From assembly GCA_003991915.1 (NCBI GenBank), contig RQTK01000172.1, forward strand, positions 441,006 through 505,005: a stretch of DNA of 64,000 nt, in the 5' to 3' direction. The position numbers and the translations under genes are program-made. Below are positions 1-41,200 of this stretch, one piece after another. The notes under the pieces were generated by a model that was given only the letters and a program-made list of their open reading frames with translations, was not told where the DNA came from and did not search any database. The stretch comes from Elysia chlorotica (Eukaryota; Mollusca; Gastropoda; Plakobranchidae). Numbering within the stretch: the first letter of the stretch is position 1; each line of letters begins with the position of its first letter.

Positions 1-1978
1 CGAACCCTTGCATTTTTATCGCTGATTAAAAAAAAATCAAACTTTTTTTTCCTACGATGCCCCCTCGATGAAAAAATGGTCAGTAAAAATATGACCAGTC
101 CATACATAATGAGTTCACTCACTCAGCGACGATTCGAAATCGTCGAGTGGGAATGAAAATTTCATTCTTATAAAAATAAATGTTTTTGTCGCCTGCGTAA
201 CAGCGCAGGCAGTAAGCCGTCTATTTGAATGTTTGCAAATTACACAACATAGGCTGATTTCTACAACTTACAGCGCCTATATTGTCGGTGGCCTCTACGA
301 ACACAGGCTTATAAAACATGATTTTTGTTTTTCAGTTTGATTGTTTTCCTAATGTCCAACCTCAGCAACAATGCGATACCGAGGCTGGTCTCAAGACTTC
401 AGTTTAAAAATTTCACGTTCTGCAAGAAAAAGACAGTGCGTGTCTGTCTCGGCCAGTCACATTAAACTGACACCGACCCAACCAATACGGGTAGAAATTC
501 GACCAAAAAAACCTCCAAACTTCTAAGATATCATGGGCACAATAATTATAGCGGTTAATATGCTGACGTGCCGTAAAAACTACAAACTCTATCCCCCACT
601 CCCCACGACAGTTGGCTGTGGCATGAGTCATGGTATCCCAGTACTGTCTTTTCGTGGTAGCATGTAAAATTTTTTTTTTTTCATATTAATTTTATCTTGG
701 ACCCGTCTTCATAGCTATATCTACAAATAATGATACCCCCTCCCCGACTGTTGACTGGGACATGAGTCATGATGCTGTCCGAGCACCGTCTTTGCGTGGC
801 AGCACGTCAAGTTATCAATTTGGTCTCTAGATCGGAAGCTCCACGATTCGAATCCCACGATCGTTCAAAAATTTAATTGTCAGATTTGTCCCTTGTTGGT
901 CAGTTTTAACGTGACCAACTGAGACAGGAGTCCGATCTCCCCGCCCTGTCTCGTGTGTGGCAGCACGAAAAATTGTTAGTCTTGGGGCCCGTCCGCGATA
1001 TACTCTAATAGTGCTGAGTTTGGAAATCAGGCATCAAAACAAACAAAATGTTTGACATGTTTACAACATGTTATTCATTTCAAAGGAGATCAAGCAATTG
1101 CACAACAAGCTGCAATCAACCAGAGCTTGGTCCAAATTAATGTCAGTGATCTTTAGTTGAAAAGAGCTCCTAATAACATAGGCAGAAATCTAAATATAGC
1201 CTAGGCCATAACTTTTTAATAAACAAAACCGAAAGTACAACGTCTCTTCCTTGAGAGTTGAGATCTTTGAATTGTTGACAGAGCTCCAAGCCTTCGACGC
1301 CAAAAACCGCTATCTTATCTTACCTAATTAACAAAGAGGATATTCAGGACTTAAGTGTTTGAAAGTAGCTTGGTGTGAACATGATGCATGACTGTAAACA
1401 TTCCCAAGATGTAAAACTACAAGGATTGTTAATGTTATTATAAGCATAATGTAAGTCTTCACGGACTGTCCAACTTGGAAACTTAAGTCTCAACTAGATT
1501 TAAGATCCAATGTCCTATAATTGTATATATAATATATTCTAGAATTAGTATCTAGAGCATGTAACGAAATTTCAAATACTCCCCTTCTTTCTAAATGCCT
1601 AACAACTTGAGTGCCAAGGGTGATGACCAAACAAGTGTGCAAAAGGGCATACCCTGGGAAACCTTTACAGTAGAAGCAGTTTAGGCTCTGGTTAACAATA
1701 GAGATCTATAGGAACATCCTCTCTTGAAGCAGGCTCTGAAGCTAACTTTGATGCTAAGAGCTGGGTTATATAGGCAGGTAAATTTAATTTAAAAAAAAGT
1801 TTTTTTTTAACAGGGATCTATAGCGGGTTCTAAGACAGAGGGTACATTTTCGCAGCAACTTCTTAGACATAGACCACTGCAATAAATCCTTCCCAATGAT
1901 GCCCTTTGAAATGTTTTACTTTGTATCCTCAGCCATAAATAGTCAGATGCTATGTGAGATTTCATTTAGTTAATTGCT
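1..1978. other. Upstream flank of GCN2, no gene recognised
   Basis: No coding exon is supported here. The first kilobase contains fragments of the SINE family found elsewhere in the window: a reversed piece near 430-500, a forward piece near 600-680, and a longer forward copy near 800-1035. From about 1040 to 1978 the DNA is AT-rich and unremarkable. It must hold the GCN2 promoter and 5'UTR if the first coding exon really begins at 1979, but I see no convincing TATA box or CpG-dense block, and an upstream non-coding exon cannot be excluded. Confidence 0.6.
800..1035 (+). repeat. tRNA-like SINE copy
   Basis: This copy shares the body of the window's SINE family: a B-box-like GATTCGAATCC stretch near 845, then a gap-prone segment around 'gaccaactgagacaggagtc', the 'gtgtgtggcagcac' block near 953-966 and the 'cttggggcccgtcc' block near 980-993. 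It is diverged from the younger copies at 58828 and 59868. Shorter relatives lie at about 430-500 (reverse) and 600-680 (forward), so this flank is a small nest of SINE insertions. Confidence 0.6.
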
Positions 1979-30508
<28,530 letters not shown>

Positions 30509-31485
30509 GCTGCTCACTATCTCTTCCATGTGTTGATTTGCAAGAAGTATTGTGAAATGAAATTCTGTGAATATTTTTGTGTGCAATGAGTCGTGACATA
30601 GAAATCCCCCCGAAAAGGACCAAAAATAGAAACAAAAAGTTTGACTTACACATTATTCTCCCTTATACATCTTCTGATATTGTGTTCATTAATTAATCAG
30701 TCTCATTCTTTACAATGTTATCATTTTTTATGTTTATGGAATATTTTTGAGAAAGGAGATCAATGTTGGTGAGAGAAAAAGAAAATTGATTGTATCATTT
30801 TTAAAAATCTCCTTAGGCTGTACAAATAGTTATGGTGATAATCCTTGATTTAAGTTGATTTGTTCTGTTGATATGTAAATAGAAATGTTTCATAGATAAT
30901 TATGTTAACATATCTGAGTTGCATTTATGTCATTTGGTCCATTGAAATGGAATACTGGGAGATAATCAAGCTCACTAAGAATGCAAAAAATATTTGATTT
31001 ATAATAGTTGTTTGACATACATTTTATGAGATATCTATTTTTAATAGCCTAGCTTTACTACCAGGTCATATCTTTCAAAAAACAAGGGATTTTGGATCTT
31101 CAGGCTCACACTGAACATGGATTCCTTATACTCAGGAAATAATAACCATCCTTTTGTATAGTCTTTTCTTTCTTCGTTTCATGATATAACAATGATGTAC
31201 TAAAAATGTCAGTAAAGGACAAACATTCTATGTCTGTGAATATTTAAAGCTATAGTTTTTATATGCTAGTCCCAAATTTATTTTTTCTGACCAATGTCAT
31301 TTTCAGCTACTCAGTAACTCAATTTCAGTGTACATGTATGTTCAAAGCTGCCTTCTGTATCAAATCTTCCGAAATAGGCTGTGATCTTATCCAGGATAGA
31401 ATACAATCCTACTGTCGTAACTTATTTTTTCATTAAAAAATTACACTGTATCATGCAACAAGCTCAAAAGAAGTTGTATGTCATT

Positions 31486-31491
31486 AATAAA
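31486..31491 (+). terminator. Possible GCN2 polyadenylation signal
   Basis: First canonical AATAAA that I see after the GCN2 stop codon, about 980 bases downstream. A second lies at 31781-31786. Position and motif are the only evidence. Confidence 0.35.
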
Positions 31492-32519
31492 GAAAGCTGG
31501 GCTGTGGTTTGCTAGCAAAGAGCAAGAACAACATAGCATAAAGGCACTCCAGATTTGATCCAAGCGTAGGGACTAGAGAGTCTTGTAACTTTATCAAACT
31601 AGGCAGACGGAGGGAAAATCAATAAAAGCAAACGGGAGTGAAAGAGATGGACATCATAACAAGTCATTTTTAGACTATACGTTATATAGGCTTATTTTAT
31701 GTTTAACGTTACATGGTACAGCTTTGTTTTTATATAAACTTTTTAACAAAGCTGAACAGTCATATGTAAAGTTACAAATTAATAAAGCCTTGCCAAGAGA
31801 GGCTTCCCATGGCAATCACTGCTAACTCGTTTTGTTGAAGAGATTTATGAGACCTGCTTTGTGTTTGCAAACACCTCCCAGCACTAATGAATATTGTATT
31901 GAAATCCATAAATATAATTTTGTGTGTACTTCCAATTATGCCTGGAAAAATCTGTCTGTCTCCATTGGGGTTTATGTGAAATTACACGAGATGCAAATTT
32001 GATTGTTGAGTCATAGAAAATATTATTGTGATATGTCCAAAAACGTTTTTGAAGACTCAATTTTTTACTTCAACCGATTTTAACTTTTTTTTTTATTCCT
32101 TGTAAAATGCGAAAGAAATGTTGAAATTTCAAGGTGGAAAAGTTTTTCCTTCAATGAAAATTAAGGCTAAAATATCCTATTTATTTTTTTAGAGGGACCT
32201 AAGTGATGTAGATGAAAGTATGATTTTTTCAGTATTATGTGATTTAATTTATCCATACACTATAATTTAGTATTGGGACCATTGCAAGATGCATATCATA
32301 TGACTCAAAAATTTATTCTGTTTTGTTTTTTTAATTTGTATTTTATGAAATTCCATAACATTGCTTTTTTAAAAACATTAGTTACCCTTCCTTTTAGTGT
32401 TCTACTGTTACAATGTGTAAAATCATTCAGCATCTTCTATTCATATTCATGAAATGTTCATAACCAACTGTTTGTTTCAATATTATTTTGTTAAAATATA
32501 ATTCTGAGGTCCATAACTC

Positions 32520-32661
32520 TTAAAGCCTTCATGCCCATTCAATGTTTTGACGTAGGGTTTTAGATAGATCTATAAATGAAAAGGGGTATTTTTTTCGTTT
32601 TCCGTCATATTTTGTGATTTTACCGGTCGTACACTGTGGCCACTCGGGTTGAAAGAGTTAA
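32520..32661. mobile_element. Second TTAA-flanked MITE-like element
   Basis: TTAA at 32520-32523 and 32658-32661 flank 134 bases that begin 'agccttcatgccc' and end 'gggttgaaagag'. The reverse complement of the right end, 'CTCTTTCAACCC', resembles both its own left end and the left end of the element at 9689. The interior is A/T-rich with a 'cgttttccg' block comparable with the reversed interior of the first copy. Confidence 0.45.
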
Positions 32662-33349
32662 AAGATTCATTGAACTGCTATTGCAACAACTTTCGATTTA
32701 CTTTATTTCCCCTTTGGTTTCTGAAGAATTTATTACTAAAAGGTAGTGGCTTTACATTAAGCCAAATATGATGCTGAGTATCAAATCTTAGACCCCCTTG
32801 TCTAAATCCTTCTGATCCCTTCGTTATCTAACGCCTTACGTTACAGGTTCTATTTACATTCTTTATCTTTATTGCAATAGAACCTTGTAAGTTTGCAGGC
32901 CACAAATACCTAAAAAAATGTTTATTTTTGCTTACCTTTTCATTTGTTTCTTAATATTTAGTTCAGAGTTTTAATGGTTTGACCATTAACCCTGTGCCCG
33001 TATCATTAATTATGTTAGGTTTATAAAGAAATACATACAATGTACTTAATTTGTTTTGCCCAAGTTTAAGCATGTATGTATCAACACTGGCATTATCATG
33101 TTGGGGACCAAAGTCCTTGCTGAGTATTTTTGACTACAAGTCTTTCAATGAATGACATTTTGACGTGCTATCTCCACAACTATATGTTACATACTGCCAT
33201 ATCTTTATTATTGTATTCATTTTACTCGCCTTATAACGAGAGACTTAATGAAGTTGAAAAATTTAATTTTCGATGCTAGAATGAATAAAGATAATTGAAA
33301 GCTTTATGTGGTGTGTAGTTATTTCTGTTGCTTGTGTTTATGGAAAACA

Positions 33350-33415
33350 ACACTACCACCACCACCACCAACAACAACACCAATACCACCACCACCACCA
33401 CTACCAACAACAACA
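33350..33415 (+). repeat. CCA/CAA compound microsatellite
   Basis: Mixed (CCA)n and (CAA)n units. The reverse strand gives a spurious valine-rich open frame. Confidence 0.9.
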
Positions 33416-34344
33416 GATCAAATGTCAGCTTGTAATGTAAAGCTATGGCATTTTTCATTATTTCCCTGTTAGAGGTAGGGCTCAAAATGCTTTCATTTTT
33501 ACACCATGTATATCTGTGTGAATATTTTTTTACATTTATCTCAAGCTTGCACAAACGCAAGATATACACAGTATATCATTATTCAACTAAATCAAGGCTT
33601 TCATAAGAACAGGCAAATCACCAAAATAATTGGAGTTAACACATATTAGCGTATTAAGAGCAACAATGATCTATGTCTAATAAGCCACTGCCATAGTTAG
33701 TTCAGATTGATACTCAGAGAGTATTTTTTTGCTCAGCCTACACTGTAATGATGAGAAAGGATCAAACGGTTGCTGCGATTTTAATGGTATAATTCATTTG
33801 GACTCCAAATGCAATTTGTTGTCTACTTTAGTGACTTTGCCTGCTAATTTTGGAAGCCTCGAAGTAAATACAAATGTTTGTTTACTTTGTTGACCGTACT
33901 TTTATGGAGAAGTGAAGACTTCAAGAGTTGTGTGTCTCTCTCTTTCTCTTTCACTTTGTCTGTCTGTATGTATGCATGTCTCTCTGTTTATCCCCCTCTT
34001 TGTCTTTCTCTCCGTCTCACTCTCTATCTCTGAATTCGCAAGTAGACAGTGCATGTTGGAGAGTAGGTTTGATGCTTGCTTGTGACCAGTCGGGCTGGCA
34101 AATTAATATTTTTTTAATACTTGTGGGAGGAGGATGTGTGATTGGAAAACGTTCCTTGACTGTCGATGTTGAGGCCTATTCAATAATCGGCCCGTTCAAG
34201 GGCTAAACTTCGCAGATTTAAGATATGCTAACGACACATCATTGCTTTCTACAACAACCTGAGGGCTTGCTATGTTTGTCTAAACAATTTAAGAACACAG
34301 TGAAAAGAAGGGACTATAATTAAAAGTGAAGAAAACTAAATTAA

Positions 34345-34605
34345 TCAAGAAATAGAGAGAGCGAGGGAGGTAGAGGGAAGGAAAAGAGGGCGAGGAGAAA
34401 AAGAAGGAAAAAGAGAGAAAAAGATTGGAAATGAGAGACGGTGAGGAAGTGAGGAAAGCAAAAGCAAAAAAAAGGGTAGAAAGAGAGAGATGGAGCAAGA
34501 GAGAGGGAAAGAGAAGAGAGAGAGGGAGAGGAAGTGACAGAAGCGAAAAGAAAAAGGAAGAGAAAGAGAGAGAGAGATATACACACGCAGACAGAGATAG
34601 GAAGA
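34345..34605 (+). repeat. Purine (GA-rich) tract
   Basis: About 260 bases of nearly pure A/G on the plus strand with AGAG and AAAG runs, able in principle to form triplex or slipped structures. The open frames within it are compositional. Confidence 0.85.
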
Positions 34606-34671
34606 TAGGGTGAAAGGAGCGAGGGAAGTTAAAGAGACAAGTAGAGAGGGAAGTGAGGGAAAAAAGTTTTG

Positions 34672-34890
34672 GTTTAACGTCCAACGTCGACACTATAGGC
34701 TATTTTGTGGACGGACCCCAAGACTGACGTCTGACATATTATGTGCTGCCACACACAAGACAGGGCTGAGATGCCATGACTGCTGTCTCATATTTTACTT
34801 CCAGCAGGGAGCGAAATCACCTGGGTCTGAACTACAGACCTTTTGCGTAGAAAGCCGATGTTCTACCCCAGGGCCACCGCGCCCCCCATC
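34672..34890 (-). repeat. SINE copy, reverse orientation
   Basis: On the plus strand the element starts with the 3' end blocks 'ggtttaacgtccaacgtc' and 'ggacggaccccaagac', then 'tgctgccacacacaagac' and 'gtctgaactacagacc', and ends at the head complement 'taccccagggccaccgcgcc'. This is a nearly complete copy in the GCN2-PPP5C intergenic space. Confidence 0.8.
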
Positions 34891-37877
34891 TTTCATATTG
34901 CTATAGTAAGAACCATTGCACTAATTTTGTTAAAACGCAAACAAGGACACAACATGTATAACTTTCAAATAAGCCAAAATATGCTAATGTTTGTCCAAAA
35001 AAAAAAAAAAAAACAGCTGGAAATAAATGGTATAAAAAAAGAGTGAGAAAAAAGGTGAGCATTTTGGACTCAATTTTAATTAAAACAACCATATTAATTT
35101 TTGAACAACTGTAATTGTACGTTACATGCATTGATTCTAATAATATATAATTCACAAGAGTGGAATTCCATCATTGCTTTCACAGTCAGCAAATAAGAGC
35201 CTTTATGAGATGTTTAAAAATGATGATGATGATAATGATGATGATATACTGTAATGACTACTGATAACAAACCAGCAAGACCAAGAATAATGATAACAAC
35301 GCTAGAAAAAAACCTCATAAATATAACAATAACATTATGAATATTTAAAGCCAAGATAACATTTCAATGTCTCGTTGCACTTCTTCAAGATGACTGAGCT
35401 AAAAAAAAAAAAGCTGTATTTACCATAAAAATCACTTTCTCTTAACTTTTAAATCCAAAACCTTAAAACCTAGAGTATGAAATGGAGAACATAAAAACAA
35501 CAAAAATCCCATCTTCTATAAAAATGTAACTGTAAGTAAACATTGGTTGACCCATACTTTTGACTTCTCATTATGTTATAAGATATAGATTTAGGAATAA
35601 CATAAACAATTCACTACTGTCATTCACATACAAAATTGATACATGATCTCTCCAATTTCTTAACAACTCAAAACTACTGCTCTAAGCCAAACTAAATAAA
35701 CAAAAGCAAAACAAACAAAAAAACCACATGCTATGCTGCCATTGAATTTATTTAGTATTTAGTTAGTTATTTTTCCAATCCCATTTCTACAATTCGAAAA
35801 AAAAACCCATAAAGGTAAAGCATATTTTCAAGATTCAGACTGTGAATATTTTATGAAATGATTTATTTTCATAACAGTAATGTACACCTAAGAACACAAA
35901 AGTGATACCATGCGCTATAATTAAATACAGATTTTCCCCTACAAGTTGAGGAAGGATTTTCTGGTCTCGCTAATCCTAATAAAAGTTTGAAAACTTTATG
36001 CCATTATGAATTTAACAATCATTGACAGAAAGCCCAGAGGCATTTTTTCTTTTTTTTTTTTGGTAATATTTAAGTTTTTGCACACAGAAAAACTAGTTTA
36101 TTACAATGAAGGCGGAGATACAGCGCTCTCGTTTATTTATACACAAGGCATAATGTTATAATTATATATAAATGTAAATCATTAGGGCATGTAAACTGAG
36201 ACCATAGAATGATTAACATGCATTTATAGCTCTGCATTTCACATGTCATCTAAATTAAGGAAATGGTGCATAAAAGCCCAAGTAAAAAAAAAAGTGAATT
36301 CAACACTGAAATAAGAAAACTAGCTTCATGAGAAAATAAGAAACAAATCCAAGCCAAAACAAATAGACGTCACACACCCTTTCCTTATGACGCTGTGCTG
36401 TTTACAAACAACAAATTTTAATCTGCATTTTTTTTGGACAACCAAATTGTTAGCAAGGTTACATGAATTTTGCCTCAAGCAGAGAATAGCTTTAATATTT
36501 TAAGGTTATTAAAGAATGAGAGATAAATAGTACTAACAATCTCAGCCTATTTGCGAGTACATCCTTAAACAAATAGCTAGAGCTAGCTCTAGATTAACAT
36601 AATATACCAGTGATAATACAATATACCTCAACAAGCTATTTATATATTTTAGACTAATCATTTAACTTACATTTTTCTTATGTTAAGACAATTTTTTAAC
36701 AAAAAAAAGGAAGTTTTTTGAGAATGAAGGCGCAAAAAAAAAGTTTTAAGTGTTGGTAACTCCAGATATTCAATATACTAGGTGGTAAATTATAAGTTGT
36801 ACCAAGAATGGCTATCTCTATAAGAAAAAATGAAAGTATGGTGAAAGTTGAGCAGTGATATAGCAGAGCTAAGCGCACATGCACCTAGCACTAGCAGCAT
36901 TATCATTCCAACAGCACTAAGCAACAACATAGCCTTCAACAGTTTTGCAATGTCTGCAACCATGAACCAAACACTAAGCAGATCCAATTGATTTAAACAT
37001 CTAAAAACCTCGGGAAAATGGCTGAAGTCTCATCAAATGATTTTATGCCTTATGCCCTTTGAAACATAACTCTACACAACTGGTTTTATCCCTTTAGCAA
37101 GATATAATTTTGTCATACGTGTATTTAAATGCAGTGAATACTTTATGTCTGGTCTCACTAATAAAACATTTTGAAGCTTTGAAACGTTGGCCATTTTACT
37201 TTTATGTTTTTAATATTATATATAAATTGCTTCTATGTGTATAATTAAATTTGCAATTAATGTTGCTGCAATCAACAACAAGGTCAACAACAAAACCTAC
37301 TAGCAAACAACTATATAAATGATTCTTAAGAAAAAATGCCCTTAAAAATAGCAATTCTTATTCATCACAACAGCAGTTTCAACACAAGTGTTATTTCAAA
37401 TTGGATATGTGGCACAATGAGGCAAATCAATATGGCATGAAAAGTGTACAAAATTTGTTCTCTTAGAATGACCAAGTGTGAAGGAACCAAAGTAAATCAG
37501 GAACAACTGGCAGATACAAGTTTAGAGCTAGACCTCTTAAACATAGAGACAATTTTCCACACTGACAGTTTTCATTTTAAATGGAAAAGAAAATGTCTGT
37601 GGTTATAGCAATAATAAACTTAAAATGTATTCAACTATTTTAAGTGTATTTGATTTTTTCTTCTTCAAATTAACTAAAAAAAAACAACCATGTTCTAACT
37701 TGTGCCTGATTCACACTGGTTGCCTCACAAATGGTTGGTGGGTGTCATTATTTTAGATTGCCTTTTAAGTGGTCCTGAGTGTGAGTCAAAACAAAAATAC
37801 AAGTAGGGAAAGAGAGAACAAGAACATGACACTATGGAGAGAGCAAGAAAGAGGAGACAAAGAAAAAGAAGAAAAAG

Positions 37878-37879
<2 letters not shown>

Positions 37880-37934
<55 letters not shown>
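37880..37934 (+). repeat. (GA)n microsatellite
   Basis: About 25 GA units followed by less regular purine sequence. Confidence 0.95.
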
Positions 37935-37937
<3 letters not shown>

Positions 37938-38204
37938 TAGACAAAGAGAATAAGAGGGCCAGGAAGAGACAGAGATAAAAAAAAAAGATGAAAAATATCT
38001 CAAGAACTTACATGAAACCTAAAGAACAAAACATAAAAACAGAAAGGATAGAATAAGTTTGAACTTTAATCTGAATTTCAACACGTCTTAAAATTACAAA
38101 ACACCACAATTTTGTTAACTTTCTAAAATCAAAAGCCCTTTTTACAAACCCAAAAACATTCCTTTGCTGGCTTCCCAACAATTTTTTCCTAACACATCCT
38201 TACA

Positions 38205-41200
38205 TTAAAATAATCCAAAGAATGGGTTTGCATACGCCATTGGCTTCACATTTGGATGAGGCTGAAATAAAAAAAAGTAAACAAAACAAATGTAAATACA
38301 AATGTACACATAAAAATGACGGGGAAAAAAAGAAGAAATAAATGCACAAAGACTTACATATTCATTTACACACATGTCTATAGTTTAAAATTATATTGTA
38401 ATTTGAATTTCTGGGATGAACATTTTAATTTATTGATTTGAATAGAAACAAAAAACAAAAAAACAAACCCACACATGGTTTTCTTTTGTAAGATCCTCAA
38501 ACCTTTTTTCAAACCACTGCATACTTAAGGAGCACATTGGAACGCTCTAGTGCCAGCACAGCTTTGCATCCATGTACAAGCTTTCCAGATTTAACAATAA
38601 ATACTAAAGCCTTGACTTTTTACAAATAAATAAAAACAACAACCTATCATAGTGGGCACACAAGGGCTAGGTTTTAAATTGTGTGGCGTGAAAAGCAGTG
38701 ACGTTCGCTACAAAGTCTTCACAGAAGATTGAAACTTACCACAGATTCATATGAAGTGAATTTCGGAGTAAGATCATCTCCTGTTATGTTGATATAAGCA
38801 CCCTTGTTACCCATGGTATCACTGAAAATATAAAGGAAAATATTCAGTACAGGTTGTCGTCATCCATCTTGCCTTTCTCAATGTTGTACATTAATTAAAA
38901 AAAGGACATGTGATATACATATTTGAGGAAAAAATCCTTATTAACACCCAAAAGCAAATAACAATGTCCTCTAAAAACAAAGTTTTTTGTCAATCTCTTT
39001 ATCAAATTTATAACATCCAGGTTTTAGCTTGTTTGCATTATTCACTTTGGATCATTGATTTATGCTATTTATTCTACACTGCCAGATCATATATCATTCT
39101 ACTGCATACTACTCATAAAAAGGCAATATCCATAGCTGCCAACTTTTGACAAAGCAAATACAGATTTTAGCGCGGTTAGTCACTGCAAACCTAATCGATG
39201 GCTAAGCTTCTTTAGTTCAGCTATCAATCTTGACTTAAACACTTGTATGCTTAAAAAAAACAAAAACAAAAAAAAACAATAACAGAGCAAAAACCCTCAC
39301 ACCAATAAATGCTTTATCAAATGAAATAAATTGAGCAACAAACATATACTTTATTCATCTCACCAGTAGTTTGGCGCCGAGAACACAGTGATGCACTTGC
39401 CGCCGTGCATCAGCTCGTAGCCTTCGTTCTTGACCTCGTGGCTCCTGACCACGTAGTCCAGCTTGTTCAGCTCCAGGAAGCGGGCAGTGACGTCCGGCCC
39501 AAACTGGACACCGACCCCGCGCTTGCTCGGGGCCCTCCCAGCCTGGGGCTGTGGGTCTGACCACAGCAGCTCGCACATGATGCCTGGGGAAACATGAAAA
39601 TGTGGATGTAAAGTGAAGTCTTTAAAACGTAACAAGTTGAACAATTTTATATTAATTCTGATAAGGATGTGTTTATTTGTTTGAAATCGCTCAACACTTC
39701 AGCTGCCTATATCAACTATTGTTGTATTATCAGTAATTTATAAGCGGTGATCCCAACTGGATCAATTGTTTTTTTTTATACTGAACTTTCATACTTCAAT
39801 GTACGTTTCATATACAATAAAATGACACAACCCTTTGACATAATTTTACTGAACTCTGATCTGCCAACTTCAAAAAAAATTCTGGAAGTCTGTAAATTTG
39901 CAGAAAATTGGCGCCACTGTAAAAAAAAACATTACTAAAGGACAATACCCTAGTTAAAAAAACATGATACAAATTTCATAAAAAAACCTGGGTGTTAAAG
40001 ATATTGGCAGCCATTTTTTTTTTCTCCTGTTTGATACAAGATAAAAATTTATGATGTCTCAAAGGCAAGGCGAGATGGAATACAGTAAATGAATGAAATG
40101 AGTACCTACCACTGTCAGGAGGTTGCTTGTTACGATATGTTTTGGATATGTCATCCAAGGTGACATTGTCATTGGAAAACAAGCCGCCATGCATAACCTG
40201 CAACGGAGACGGTAAAAAATCTTTATGAATTAGTGATTCATCAATTTTAACTGTCTGGTAACAGGCTATGCCTGGATTATTCATGTATTTAAACATCATT
40301 ATCAGAAAAAGAAAATATAATTATTAGCGGTAGCTGTAAACAGCTCTTTAGTATGTGTCAGGCTACTGTTTTCAGTAGGAGGCACAATGAACTACCGAGC
40401 TGCTTTAATTCGATTCTATTTCACCGTTTAATAAAAATTTAACTAGTTAATGGAAATATATAAAAAAAACAAGCAACTGCTACATACGCCAAAGCAACTT
40501 AGCAAAGCTTTATCAAATTCAAAATAAAAAAAAAGAGGAAAAAAAGATACAAGGCAAACAACTTAAGCTGTCCTATACTTTTGCCCATAAAACTTTCTGC
40601 ACAGAAGACAAATACTGCAAACCTAAAATACAATGTGGTTATCATAACTAATTTTCAAGCAGGTAGATCAACATACCAGGATCTTCTTGTTTATACAGTG
40701 AGCTAAAGGCAACCAGTTGAAAACCTCAGTAAAGAGTTCGCAAAGCTGTGAAGAGTATCTTAACAATGTTGAGGAGCAGCCTATCTCAATATAAAAGCAT
40801 AAAACAGATGAAAATATCAGAGCATAAATTATTGTTCATGAAAAAACTATTGAAAATGCCTTCCAAATTTTCTATGAAATGAATAAAAAAATCTGGGACA
40901 ATTTTCCTGTGGATTTTTAACCAAGAACCTTTTATTATGAAAAAAAAAATATTTTTGGCATCTTCTTTAAGAAAGCAACAGTATTTTAATTTCTCATATA
41001 TTGATAACTAAGTATAAAGTTCTAATAAACACTTTTCAAATGCAAATGTGTTTTCATTGTAAAGTGCTATGAGCATAAGCACGTAGAGCACTATGGAAAA
41101 TAAGTTATTTTATTTTATTTATTTTTTTTAAATTTAAGATGAAGGCTTTGATAACGCTTTACACTGCATGGATTTACAAATGATGGATGCTTTATTGCCA

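Larger units (their letters stand above)
30509..38204. other. Convergent intergenic DNA: 3'UTRs of GCN2 and PPP5C
   Basis: GCN2 (+) and PPP5C (-) end towards each other across about 7.7 kb. The region is AT-rich without a supported coding exon. It holds a second TTAA-flanked MITE (32520-32661), a CCA/CAA microsatellite (33350-33415), a CT/GT-rich patch (33930-34030), a purine-rich tract (34345-34600), a reversed SINE (34672-34890), a GAT run (35220-35245) and a (GA)n run (37880-37934). AATAAA at 31486 and 31781 are possible GCN2 polyadenylation signals. On the minus strand ATTAAA at 38062-38067 is a possible PPP5C signal; both assignments are weak. Confidence 0.7.

Noticed and set aside
34289-34693. 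Ser/Leu/Phe-rich minus-strand open frames
   Set aside because: They come from the purine-rich tract, with no family similarity seen.
37725-38003. Leu/Ser-rich minus-strand open frame and its plus-strand Arg/Glu partner
   Set aside because: Both are translations of the (GA)n tract.
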